Shown here: piece after piece, positions 47,056 through 57,600 of the stretch | Position numbering within the stretch: position 1 is the first letter of the stretch | Layout: the number at the start of each line of letters is the position of its first letter | DNA from: Gnetum montanum | Taxonomy: Eukaryota > Streptophyta > Gnetopsida > Gnetales > Gnetaceae | Length of the DNA: 64,000 bases | Assembly: GCA_015680685.1 (NCBI GenBank) | Contig: MNCI01003108.1 | Span: 22,295 to 86,294, forward strand | Reading direction: 5' to 3' | Made by a program: the position numbers and the translations under genes | Notes under the pieces: model-generated | What the model was told of the DNA's origin: nothing | Databases searched by the model: none | What the model saw: the letters and a program-made list of their open reading frames with translations, nothing else

Positions 47056-47192
47056 ACACCAATGTTGTAATGTGTTGTTGATTTATTCACTGGGCACTTT
47101 GAGCTTGTCATCCCGTTTCATCGTCAGTGTCATTCAGTCAATAATCTCATACCTTCTCGATATTTTGTAAGGAACTTAAGGACAAGTTTTCA

Positions 47193-47208
47193 TTTAGTCA
47201 TGGGGGTA
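47193..47208 (+). other. E4 polypurine tract
   Basis: TTTAGTCATGGGGGTA directly before the 3' LTR. Confidence 0.8.
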
Positions 47209-47806
47209 TGATGAACCATGATATCGGGCATCCAATATTGGAACCTACCTTGTTTCTTATAAATAAGAGGCTGGCGCACTTGGTTTTGGCAATTAGTCTT
47301 AGTCCCTTACCCAAACTTTTGCCTTTTTCCCTTTCCAAAGATAGAATTATTTCTGAGTGCCCGTAATAGGAGTCATAAAGTGAATGGATCTTTATTCGAG
47401 CATTGTGTACCTGAGCACACCTTGTGTACGACAATAAAGATGAACTTTGTGATAAACCTTGCAGCATTCAGAATAGATTAATTAATGTTAATTACTGTTA
47501 TTTAATGCTTTCCTTAGTTACTTAATGTTCTCTCTCTCACCCTACAACTCTCCTAAGTAAGCATACTTAGTACGACCACTTCGAGCATGCGTGTAACGCT
47601 TAGTAGCCCAGTAATTATTAGCATTTGGTAATCCCAGTAGTGTTGCATTGGTTCAGGATGTGTACGGCAAGTGAGAACGGATGGTGGTGGTGTTAGGACT
47701 AGTTAAAGCATAGTTGAGTAGTTAAATTAAATTAGTTACTTAGTTATCTCTCTCCTCCCTTTGTAGCACTAGGACATAAAAATATAAAAGCCATAAAAAT
47801 CATATA
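47209..47806 (+). repeat. E4 3' LTR, segment 1
   Basis: Starts TGATGAACCATGATATCGGG. Compared with the 5' LTR the GATATC array is shortened by roughly 55 bp (two motifs instead of five). It ends in atata (47802-47806), the target duplication of the solo LTR. Confidence 0.88.
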
Positions 47807-48611
47807 TGATGGGACGCGATATCGCATGGGCCGCGATATCGCGTCTTTCCCTGCAATATCGTGTACGCGATATCACAGCCCGCCGCTAGTTCTATAAATA
47901 AGAGGCAGCTCTCCCTTGTTTCTCCATCTAGATCTAGACCTTAGCCAAACTCTTGCCATTTTTCCATTCCAGAGTTAGAATAATTTCCATGTGCCCGCAG
48001 TAGGAGTCCCAAAGTGAACGGATCTTTATTCGAGCAATTCTGTACCTGAGCACACAATTGTGTACGGCAATAAAGATGAACTTTTGGATAAACCTTGCAG
48101 TGCATGGACTAAGCTAAATAGGACTTTAATTATTGTTAATGTTTAAATGCTCTATTAGTTAATTAAATCTCTCTCAACCCTTAACTCCTAGTTAAGTGTA
48201 TTCAGTACGACCGCTTTGAGCACGTGCATTATGCTTGGTAATCCTAGTAACGAATAGCATTTGGTAATCCCAGCAGCGTTGCATTGGTTCAGGGTGTGAA
48301 ACGGCAAGTGGGAACGAATATTGATGCTAGGGTAATTAAGGTTTAGATAGTCAAAGCTAGTTACTTAGTCTCTTCACCCTTTCCCTCATTAGCATAGGCA
48401 ATAAAAACATAAAAGATATAAAAATCACATGCCTCAAGCTTACTTAACCATACAACCGTGACAAATACAAGTGAGCTTGGGAGGACAACGATTGATTAAC
48501 CTTAGGTGTTCCATAAGGCATGTAGGCACTTAGTCTACGGAGTTTGACCAGATCGCACATGTAACGCTCATATTCGTATGGTTGAGTGTGGGGGTACCTC
48601 GCCACTCATCA
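47807..48611 (+). mobile_element. Solo LTR inserted in the E4 3' LTR
   Basis: TGATGGGACGCGATATCGC ... GCCACTCATCA, 805 bp, flanked by perfect atata duplications (47802-47806 and 48612-48616). Four GATATC/AATATC motifs, TATA box at 47893-47900 and an AATAAA signal near 48069. It is close to the E2 and E5 LTRs. No internal sequence is present, so the two LTRs of a full element probably recombined. Confidence 0.92.
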
Positions 48612-48796
48612 ATATACCTCAAGTTTACTTAACCATAAAAGTGTGCCATACAAATAAGCTTGAGAAAACAATGATTGACTAACCCATCCTTGTTCCACAA
48701 AGGCGCATAAGCACTTAGTCCTTGGAATTCGATCAGATCGTGCATGTACGCTTGTATTTGTATGGTTGAGCATAGGGGATACCTTGTTGCTCATCA
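48612..48796 (+). repeat. E4 3' LTR, segment 2
   Basis: Begins ATATACCTCAAGTTTACTTA, continuing the E4 LTR (compare 39023 on), and ends TTGCTCATCA. Followed by cacct, the right target duplication of E4. Confidence 0.88.
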
Positions 48797-49014
48797 CACC
48801 TCCTTGTAGATACATTGTCATCCTCCTATCGATGATGTTTATAGGGTTGTTCATGTATTTGTTTACTAGTCCTCATTTGGTGTTTATAAGTTCTCCTAGA
48901 GGCATTTTCTTCTTATATACAAAGCTGATGAGTTGCATGCTTCCTTCTAAGTTATTGAAGTGGTTGTGATGTTTGTTTAGAGGCATAGTCCACAGGTCTT
49001 CCACCCTAGATCTA
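48797..49014 (+). repeat. LARD-like element 3' LTR, segment 2 (truncated)
   Basis: Parallels 32609-32824 (TTGTAGATACAT, GATGATRT, GCATGCTTCCTTCTAAGTTA). Similarity ends at about 49014, 56 bp before the LTR end expected from the left copy. Confidence 0.65.
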
Positions 49015-49187
49015 TGCTTGGAAGATGGGTTGTAGAAAATCACTTATATACAATCTCCTAGGTAAGATTTAGGCGACAATATTCTAATCTAGATCATCTC
49101 ATCAGTTTAAGATATTTTATTGATATGGCAAAAGTTCCACAAAAGAAAACTTCTATCTACTTTGTAAATTTCTTTTATAGACAATGA
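49015..49187. other. No gene seen
   Basis: AT-rich junction sequence between the truncated LTR and the reverse-transcriptase tail. It may be the upstream part of that tail. Confidence 0.4.
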
Positions 49188-49705
49188 TTGTCATTTAAAG
49201 TAAGTTATGAAGGCTTTTGGATAAATATTCCAAAAAAAGTGATGATGGAAACCCATGATAAAGAATGGCTTCCTAGAGAGTTCTATGGATTAATAAATAG
49301 AATATTCAATAGCACATTCTCTATTTGTAATCCTAACCAAGTATGCAATTTGGTAAAACAAGCAATATATCAAACATTTTGAGAAAAAGTAGAAGGTAAG
49401 AAATATTTCTATTTGAATAGTATTGGAGTAGGATTTAATTCAAAGGCAAACTATCATCTTAGAGTTGAAATCAATAAATAGCATAACATTCTTCATGAAG
49501 AATGAAAATGTTGACTATGCAATACAAATACCCTTGAAAATGAATACCACATTTTGCTGCAATGCCCTGCATTGGAGCACATTAGACATTGGTGAAATAT
49601 TAAAATTGCAAATTTGATTAGTTTGTTTCAAATGTTACCAAGAATACTCAATAATTTTATTAATGATGTTTTCAAAATTTATAGCGTATATATTTTGGAA
49701 GTCTA
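49188..49705 (+). pseudogene. C-terminal tail of a non-LTR reverse transcriptase, decayed
   Basis: One frame can be followed for about 170 codons with a few stops. It contains WLPREFYGLINRIFNS and then LCNTNTLENEYHILLQCPAL. The pattern C-x-x-C (first pair read as C-stop-L-C, TGA) followed by E-x-x-H-x-L-L-x-C-P is the zinc-binding tail found after the RT domain in many LINE-type ORF2 proteins. No upstream RT domain is present in the window. The family is uncertain. Confidence 0.5.
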
Positions 49706-49946
49706 ATAAATCTAGAGTCACAAGATATACTAAAATTTCAATTTCAATTTGAAAATAAAAATGAACGCTCTTACATGTTAACTTGTTTTAAATTATTGAA
49801 ATCCACACATATTTCAATAATCATAAGAACTATTCCAGTAGAAGATGCAATCCTAGTTATGCATGCAAACATTACAACATCGGGGTAAATGACCAGGCAC
49901 TATATATTATTGCTTTCTTAAGAAAAGCACAAACGACCCACGTAAA
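49706..49946. other. tRNA-Tyr upstream region
   Basis: AT-rich, no gene. It has CAA triplets close to the tRNA start (GCACAAACGACC at 49928-49939), as is common upstream of plant tRNA genes. Confidence 0.4.
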
Positions 49947-50041
49947 CCGACCTTAGCTCAGTTGGTAGAGCGGAGGACTGTAGTCAGGTTCATGCCTGGA
50001 ATGATATCCTTAGGTCGCTGGTTCGATTCCGGCAGGTCGGA
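49947..50041 (+). tRNA. tRNA-Tyr (GTA) with intron
   Basis: Acceptor stem CCGACCT (49947-49953) pairs perfectly with AGGTCGG (50034-50040), with discriminator A at 50041. D arm TAGCTCAGTTGGTAGAG, anticodon GTA at 49980-49982, anticodon stem GAGGA/TCCTT. The 22-nt intron lies at about 49984-50005, one base after the anticodon, the canonical place. B box GGTTCGATTCC. An intron in tRNA-Tyr is the norm in plant nuclear genomes. It looks fully functional. Confidence 0.96.
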
Positions 50042-50154
50042 ACCTTCAATTTTGTCGATTTGTTTTCTTTCTCAGACTCGTTGGAAAACTTGTCGCTCTT
50101 TAAAATCTAAGTCTTTGCACCTAAGACATGTTTTCCAATTTAACGCAAACCACA

Positions 50155-50246
50155 AGACCGTATGGTCGAGCGGAAGGGTGGGTTGGTGGTTTAGACTTCA
50201 AGAGACTGTCCGCGAGGTTTGGAGTTTAAATTCCATTATGGCGTCT
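50155..50246 (+). pseudogene. Decayed tRNA-Leu-like sequence
   Basis: It has an A-box TGGTCGAGCGG (50163-50173), a 7-nt loop TTCAAGA that would place anticodon CAA (Leu), a long variable arm (TGTCCGCGAG) and a B-box-like GTTTAAATTCC. The latter differs from GTTCGAATTCC by C-to-T and G-to-A in a CpG. The acceptor ends AGACCG/GCGTCT pair only in part. The class-II shape suggests Leu. Mismatches in the acceptor and B box suggest an inactive copy, though it could be a diverged gene. Confidence 0.5.
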
Positions 50247-51646
50247 GGGTAACATACTATCGTATTGTTATTAAAATGCTACGTGCAAACCAGAAAATTA
50301 CATAATAAATGTAACCACCATAACGTCTCCTCCATGGTATGTATCTTTTATTTGGTACCCACAAAAAATGGTTTTAACATGCTATCTACCCAAACCACCG
50401 AAAAGATGGCCAGGTCATAAAAATACACGTACCTACCAATTTACCTAAGCTTTTTAGCGTGAAAGATGCTTGGCACCTTTGTCATGTTTTCTTGTGTGGA
50501 AGAAATCCATCCATAACACCACAATCCTTGGGGAGAAACAAACGTGCATTTCTATTCTTAAAAAGCACGGTTTCTTTGATTTAGACACTGCGAAGGTCAA
50601 TAAAAGTATAAAAGTCTTGAGCTGGAATTTTCAACTTCCACTTCTCACAGTCTGTACTGACAAAGTCAAATTTGCCCTATTTGGTTCGCACGTTTTTCCG
50701 AAGGCGAAGGGGAAAATGGCGAAAACTTGCACAAAGCCTCCGTCTTTGACGAGATCAGTCACCAAGAAATGTAAGAAATCAAGGGCAGGGGTTCTCTTCT
50801 AGAGACGAGGACGTCTTTGGATAAGAAATGGCATTGAATTTGAATTAACAAGCACAAGTGCAGGCACGTTACTATGATGACGCTGCATCTCCACTAATTA
50901 ACAATAATCAGTCAAAAGACACGGCACATTGTCCTGTTTGGCCTCCGCCTCTTCGAGAAAAAAATCAAAACCTTTGACAGAGGCTCAATAAATGAAATGA
51001 CGCGTTCTGTTCACCGGGCCCACCGAGGTTCCACTGTGTTTAATCAAATGGAATTCGAACGCCCACCACTGCTCCGTGGGGCCCAGGAGCAGAAAATTGA
51101 CACATGGAGCCACAAGGGTGGGCATTTTCTAGTGGACGAAAATTAGAGATAACGTCAATGACCGGTAAAGCAAGCATCGTGTCTCTCACGTCACGGGTCG
51201 TTCCGGTGGCACTGCCCGCGCAGCTGACGGCTCCGACAATCGCGGTGACTGGCATTCCAGGTCAAACACGCTTTTCAAAAATTGAAGACGCAATAATTAC
51301 ATATATGAATATTGTCTGGCTTTTAGAGAAAATGAACAAATAACAAGTAACGGCCCTTAACTACGAAAAGAACTAAACTCGGACCGAGTGAGAAGGAAAG
51401 AGAGAAGAAACTGCATACATAGAATTTGGACATCGTTAGTTGTGTCCTTTGCTCTCTCTCTCCCCCCTCTCTTTCTTTCTATGTATGGCGTTTTAAATTT
51501 GCCCGTCTGAGGAACGATACAGGATTCTGTGAGTTTCATCTCTGAACTACGAAATTCCTGGTGTATTTTAGTTCGGATCAGGTGTAAAATTAGAAATCTT
51601 GCTGCAATTTTGGTCGAGATTTGGGAAATTATTTTTTTGTCTGAAA
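50247..51646 (+). promoter_or_regulatory. Upstream region of the galactosyltransferase gene, including probable promoter and 5' UTR
   Basis: No gene is supported. A 110-codon open run at 50470-50802, ending in a Lys-rich tail, has no recognised domain. The base composition becomes more GC-rich from about 50940. A pyrimidine-rich stretch TTGCTCTCTCTCTCCCCCCT (about 51450-51470) resembles the CT-rich leaders of plant genes. The start codon at 51647 is reached after a 5' leader with stops in all frames. The exact transcription start cannot be read. Confidence 0.4.
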
Positions 51647-54600
51647 ATGCGGAGCAGAGCCGGCGCCAGCAGTTCCGCTGGGAGGAGATGGAGGTGGACG
51701 TGGATCTCCGTGCTCTGCGTCTGTTGTTTTCTCGCTGGATCGCTCTTCACCGACAGGTTTGTTTGGCCTGGTACTTTTCTGGAATTATTGTTTGTATAGT
51801 GCGTTTTTAAAGAGTATGTCACTATTTTGTTTTGTTTTGTGGTGTTAGTTTAAGTTATGATTGTCTGCGGCTTCGTAGGAAACGATTAGGAGTGTGACGA
51901 TATTGGCCGTTGCTTGTGTATTATGTTCGCGGCTTCGTAGGAGACGATTAGGAGTGTGATGAGATTGGCCGTTGCTTGTGTATTATTTGTCGCTTTTGTT
52001 TTGTGTTCCCCCAATATAGGGTTTGTAATTCCAATTTGGCGCCTCTGTGGATGTGTCCATAGAAAGGATTCACCAGAATTGAAAGTATTTACAAAGGGAT
52101 TGCTGGAATTGGAAGTCACTGGCGGGATCGTATGGTGTTCCCTTGTATGCTGAAGCTTGATTTCGATATTAATATTAGTAATCGGATCATTTTGATCGGT
52201 GTGGATTTGAGGCATTTTTTGGCGTGGGCTATGTTGGCTCCATGAGTGTGAAAGTGCAATCTAAGCACTAATCTTCTATTTGGAAGAAATAACACCGCAG
52301 TTCGAATTAGCGGGATTCATTATCGATTGTGCTAATTTTCATGGGAATTCATACAGAAAAGATTACTCGTGTGCGTGTATATCGTGCACTCTGATGACGT
52401 TGAAATGATGAACTATGTCATGTGCCAATTTTTGTGTATTGTCTCTTTTCTGAGACCGAATGGTGAGAGAGGTCCTTTCGTTGTGCATCGTAGCAGCGTT
52501 GGAATGGTATACCACTGTAGGCAAACGGTTTTATCCCTTTTTCATTTCCGTTGGCTTTAACATGTGCTGACAGGGCTTTTTGGACCACCGAGAACATGCG
52601 ATCTCGAAATCTGTTTTGTTGGTCAAAATTGGTTAGATATCATGAGCGTGGGCAAATGGTGCTTTTTGCTCACAATTCTCCCAATTTATGGATTCCAGTA
52701 ATTTTGTACGTAATCTTTTCGAAGTTCAGTTTAATCATCGAAATGCGCGATTGTGTAACCAATTTTGCTGGGCTTCCTACAGCGGAAGAGTTTAGCTGTG
52801 TAAGTTGTTCGATGCAAAGTGCAGAAATTCTTTGGTTGAGGAAGCTTGAAAAGCAATGTAGGATGTGGACCTTGGCATGCTCCAACCAGAGGTAGATAAG
52901 AATAACGAAAATTCCAAATCAATTATTATGATCACAAGGACAAGCAGGAGTGAAATTATTATAATGATGGTAATCTATTATGTTGTTAATTCGAATCATT
53001 AATTCAATAGAAAAAGCGCCGTTAAAAATATTTCCTTCCACCGCTAGGTATACTATATGCAGCTCCTTTGCTTAAATTTACTTAAATTTATAATAAATGC
53101 ACCTGCTTTGTTGTTATTACATGGCTGTTGCGGCATACGAAAACAACTTAAATGTTTTTGCTATTGCATTCAAGTTTCAAAATCCTATGGTCGCACCACG
53201 TACGCCCCTTTGCATTTGCTTCCTACAGGGAAAAGGATAAGCAAGATATGAACAAAAGTTGCCTGAGCAGGGAGAGAATTTGAGAATTAATAGAAATAGT
53301 AGCTGCAGAGCTTCACTTTTTGAAACTCTGCATAGGCTTTTAGTTCTTTCCTCATTTCATGCGTGTTTTTATGGTTGCAGATTTTAGTCTTTTAAGGCAC
53401 AAGAAATTTATATGAGAAAGCTATATTAAAATTGTAAAATGACCTATATACATTAGTGAAGATTAAGTAGACATTTTAATAGCGCATGACACAATGGGAG
53501 AAAAGAGGTTATTGTTTTTGAACTATTGGTACGCCGCCTATCCACCTGTATCTTATTTTCATTGCCATTGGCTTCTTTAGGACAATATTACGTCTTACTA
53601 AAGCCGGATACTCTAGTGCTACGTTGATTTACCTGAAATACTAATTGTAAAAAAGACAAAAGAAATTTGTCAATGTTGGTAAGTCTTTGCTGAAAAGGAA
53701 ATTACAACCCTGTTTTTGGTTGAAGGGAATCTTAAAGAGCGTTGAAGATTCTAGTCCTGTGCTCAGTTATAAATTTTATTAGTGTTATGGGAATAAAACT
53801 AGTGTTCTCGTGTGCAAGTCTTATATTATCACTGTTACAGCCTGTATAGGTTTTTTCTCGTACATATTTATTCTACCTGTTAGAATATCCATTACCATTG
53901 GATATGAATACTGCCTTTCTCCCTTAAAGTTGAGGTATTCTCTACCTTGCCGATCTAGTATTGATTGTCCAGTCGTGTTAATTTTCAAACTCACACATGC
54001 CTAGCAAAAAAGTAAACTGTATGACTTTTTTTTTATTTGATTTCTTTTTTATTGGAAATTAGCACTAAGTCATTGATATTTTTAATATCATCATAACATA
54101 ATGAACAATAACCAATGTTACAAGACTCACTGGGTTCTTGTGAGCACTTGCAGAGTTGCAAGGACTTTTCTTTTCCTGGGTCAAAGTTAACACTGCTCGT
54201 GAGTTGGATTCTGTGCCCAATTTAAAGGATGTTAAGCCGTGAAAACATAATCTGGTGTGGTCATTGCTGAATTTTCTGCAAGTTAGCAGGAAACTTGGCA
54301 AGTACGAGTCTGTTTTGGGAAAGAGGATTGGGTGTGCAAGTTTGGGTCTTGCAATACTGGTAACAACACAATAAGTTCTTTTCATTAAAACAAGGCACAA
54401 GGTTCGTAAGGTATTCATAACTAATTGAAATAAATCATAACAAATTGAAAAAAAAAGTGCAAGATGCACATGCTCATATCTTGTGAAAAAATGGAGTTTC
54501 CTTATAATGTGTGATTAGATTGTTTCTCCATTTCTAAAAGTGGTAACTGTTAGAGTTGTAGAGCCTTGTGATAAACAGTTTACAATTTCAGACTGGAAGC

Positions 54601-57079
54601 TGTGTCTTGGGGATAGCTTTTGCAATTGGGTGAACCTTGACTTAATGATTAGATCAATCTGCCTATCACTGTTAGGTTTAAGGTAAAAATACATGTTAAA
54701 CTTAGTATATTGTAGACAGCTGGATTTAAAAGATATGGTCAAATGACTTGCTTACCTAATGGGTTACCACACTTTGATGGGATTAAGCGAATGACCTTAG
54801 AAACATTGATGAGCACGAAAATATCTCTCTGTGTTTGTTTAACACTTAAATGAATTTTTTGCAGGATGTGGAGTCCTCTTGAGTCTACTGATAATGCACC
54901 AGCACAGGAAAGGCCAAGAGAACCAGAATTGCATATTTCCCAGGATGGTTGTGATCATAAAAGAGTTAGATTTCCAAACACCCTAATCATTTGTTTTCAA
55001 GCTTCCGTCATGTATCATAGTTGTGCATATTTTTCTTTTCTGACAAATTAGTGGTTTAGTTAATCTGTTATTTTTTCCTATGATTCAGAAGCTAGCTAAT
55101 CAAAGAGATATAATGGGTGAAGTGTTCAGGGCTCAGCAAACAATCCAGTAAGTATATAATCAGTTTAGCTTTTGCCGCATTTATCTAAATGGTACATTTT
55201 AGACATTATCTAAATTCTAAACTGTCCTGTAGAATGTTGGAAAAGAACATATCCTCCTTGGAATCTGAGCTCGCAGCCTCTAGATCTGGCCAAGGGATAA
55301 AACTTGATGGCTCTCCTTTGGTTGAAAATCCTCCGGGAGATGTATCTAGGGAGCTTCCTAAGGTTTTTGTCGTGATTGGAATCAATACTGCTTTTAGTAG
55401 CAGAAAGCGTCGGGATTCTGTTAGAGAAACTTGGATGCCACAAGGTGAATGTCAACAATAGAAAAAAAATTATCTTTAGTTAGCTTACATATTTGTAAAA
55501 TTGAACTTATAATTGCATAATGTTTTCTATTTAAATAAAATGTGGATTTCAGGTGCTAAGCTCAAACAGTTGGAGGAAGAAAAAGGGATAGTTATTAGAT
55601 TCGTTATTGGACACAGGTGCATCTACATTTTAAAGCTTTTGGAGTTACACCTTCAAATCTGATTCAGCTTTAGAGTTGACAGTTATGTGTGTTTTTAAAC
55701 ATTTCTTTTTGTTTCTCTTGTAGTGTTACACCTGGTGGCATTTTGGATCGTGCCATAGATTCTGAGGATGCACAGCACAATGATTTCCTTAGGCTTGTAT
55801 GTTATATGTTTTTCATTTTTTTCTGCCAGATTTTATGATGTCAAATATATACTTGCGCATCATTGTGGACATCTTGTTTCTAAATCGGCCTTTATTATGT
55901 TCCACTCAGGATCATGTTGAAGGATATCATGAACTTTCTGCAAAGACTAAAATATACTTTACTACTGCCGTGACCAAATGGGATGCAGAATTTTATATCA
56001 AAGTTGATGATGATGTTCATGTAAATTTGGGTAAATTTCATTGTTAACCTTAATTCCTAAACTTTGCAATAAAAATCGAGCTGTGCTTACAAATGATTCT
56101 TAGTAATTTAGCGACTACATGGCTAAATTAAAAGCATATTGTGTCGAAATGCTTCTTTTTCCATTTCATTGATTACAGTGTAGTTTCTGTGAATGTTGAC
56201 GGTATCTGTTTATGAACTTTTTGGCTATGGTGGCAGGAACATTGGTTACATCCCTTTCTAGGCATCGAACAAAACCTAGAGTGTATGTTGGTTGTATGAA
56301 GTCGGGTCCGGTTCTTTCACGAAGGCAAGTTTGTGCAGAGTGCACCTTTTCTTAGTCTCTTATTTCTGCAGATTAATTCTAAATTATTTCTATGTTACAG
56401 AGATGTCAAATATCATGAACCTGAACACTGGAAATTCGGAGAAGAGGGGAACAAGTACTTTAGACATGCAACTGGACAGATCTACGCAATTTCAAAGGAT
56501 CTGGCTAGATATATATTTATAAATTCGTAAGTATGCCATGCATTTAATAAATAAATGCACTCTTATTTATTTAAGAAAACAGGCGTATATTGACGGAGCT
56601 CTACTTTTTATTAAGTGTGTTAGTTTTGAAATGTAATTTTTGATTTTAAATAGTTGGTTCTTTATTGTACCTCCGTTTTCAATTGTTTACCTGTAGGCGC
56701 ATCCTTCATAAGTATGCAAATGAAGATGTTTCGTTAGGCGCTTGGTTTATTGGGCTGGATGTAGAGCACATAGATGATCGCAATTTCTGCTGTGGAACTC
56801 CACCAGGTCTTTGATCTTGTTTATATAAATCTGTGTTGAATTCGAGAGGCATTCTCTGAACGTTTTCATGGCACTAGTGTGATTTCATTTGTCTTTTCTT
56901 GTTTTAATCTCTGGATGGTGTGTGCAACAGACTGTGAGTGGAAGGCACAAGCTGGAAATATATGCGTTGCCTCATTTGATTGGACATGTAGCGGCATCTG
57001 CAAGTCTGTTGAAAGAATGAAACATGTTCATGAACATTGTGGTGAAGGGGATGGTGCAGTTTGGAGTGCATTTGCTTGA
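51647..57079 (+). CDS. Beta-1,3-galactosyltransferase, GT31 family with DUF4094 stem (403 aa, 11 exons)
   Basis: Exons: 51647-51756, 54865-54964, 55089-55147, 55233-55444, 55553-55616, 55724-55796, 55910-56030, 56237-56324, 56401-56526, 56697-56806, 56931-57079; 1212 nt including TGA. It is a type II Golgi protein: basic start ([17 protein letters not shown]), signal-anchor about residues 17-34 ([13 protein letters not shown]), then the DUF4094-type stem ([11 protein letters not shown] ... [17 protein letters not shown]). The catalytic domain from about 130 has [28 protein letters not shown], the metal-binding DDD at 239-241 ([12 protein letters not shown]), [13 protein letters not shown] and [11 protein letters not shown], and a Cys-rich end. 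Plant relatives add beta-1,3-linked galactose to glycoproteins, notably arabinogalactan proteins. All introns are GT-AG except intron 8, which is GC-AG. Length matches the plant family. No disruption seen. Confidence 0.95.
51757..54864 (+). other. Galactosyltransferase intron 1 (3108 bp)
   Basis: Donor GTTTGT after ACCGACAG, acceptor TTTTTTGCAG. No element insertion is visible; it contains a 62-bp tandem duplication (51867-51990) and AT-rich sequence. It is by far the longest intron of the gene. Several open runs inside (for example 54469-54065 on the - strand) have no support as genes. Confidence 0.85.
51867..51990. repeat. 62-bp tandem duplication in intron 1
   Basis: Copies start at 51867 and 51929 with GCGGCTTCGTAGGARACGAT and differ at only a few bases. 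Confidence 0.85.
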
Positions 57080-57600
57080 TGGAGTATGCTTACAGATGTC
57101 ACCCAGTATTCACTTATCTAATTAATGGGTAGGAGAAAGCTGCACTTCAATATCATGATGCATCAACCATTGAGAGATCAGCCCGAATACCACGACAAGA
57201 TGCTTAAAAGGTTTAAGGAGCCTCTCCCTGGCATCAAAAGTTTGAGGTGTGTACACATTGAATGTACTGTCGTACTTTCAAAATGTCCAGTCCAACTAGT
57301 TCTCCCTTAGTTCCTATTCCTTGCAGCATTTTTTAAAAAATTGCTTATGGAGAGCTTATCTGAGCTTATGCATTTTTCAGTGAGCTCTCTTACATGCTGA
57401 TGTAAGCGAGGCAGTAGTTCCTATCTATTTGTTCTGTAGCTGCTGCTCTGTAGTAAACGACGTTTTCAGGACAACTTAACCAACCACCTGGTCCTTGTTG
57501 AGAAAATGTTACTACAATTTTTATTTCTATTCTTTGATTTTTTGATTAATGAAGAGAATATATGATACCTTCTGAGATAAGTTTGCAAAAACAGTTTTGA
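57080..57600 (+). other. Galactosyltransferase 3' flank, probable 3' UTR
   Basis: T-rich sequence after the stop. A 61-codon ORF at 57125-57310 is in frame with the last exon but lies beyond the TGA and has no domain. No single polyadenylation signal is decisive. Confidence 0.4.

Larger units (their letters stand above)
38392..48796 (+). mobile_element. Element E4: Athila-like element with near-complete domain set
   Basis: 5' LTR 38392-39203, primer site 39205-39222, gag, protease, RT, truncated RNase H, integrase, post-integrase region, purine tract 47193-47208, and a 3' LTR (47209-47806 plus 48612-48796) broken by a solo LTR. The duplication is catct/cacct (one change). The paralogous LTR at about 32598-32616 lacks the insertion, which confirms the boundaries. 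Around the N at 43990, about 310 bp present in E1 are missing, by deletion or an unsized assembly gap. Confidence 0.92.
32292..49014 (+). mobile_element. LARD-like LTR element without recognisable coding capacity, interrupted by E4
   Basis: A direct repeat of about 540 bp occurs at 32292-32824 and at 38064-38391 plus 48797-49014; the second copy is split by E4. The left copy runs on to TTACACA at 32880, followed at once by TGGTATTAAAGCC, close to the initiator-Met primer site TGGTATCAGAGCC. The LTR starts TGTGA(G/A)AGAGG. The right copy stops about 56 bp short and joins unrelated sequence. The 5.2 kb interior has no retroelement domain I can find. This is the layout of a large retrotransposon derivative. 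Alternatives are a very decayed copia element or a simple segmental duplication. Confidence 0.6.

Noticed and set aside
50470-50802. Separate 110-aa gene upstream of the galactosyltransferase
   Set aside because: No domain, no splice or promoter support, no homologous copy; base composition is like its flanks.
56325-56335. Canonical GT donor (GTTTGT) for intron 8
   Set aside because: It adds 4 nt and shifts the frame into a stop soon after exon 9 begins; the GC donor keeps the conserved sequence.
57125-57310. Extra coding exon of the galactosyltransferase
   Set aside because: It lies after the TGA at 57077-57079, has no acceptor linking it in frame, and the family's usual C-terminus ends at exon 11.
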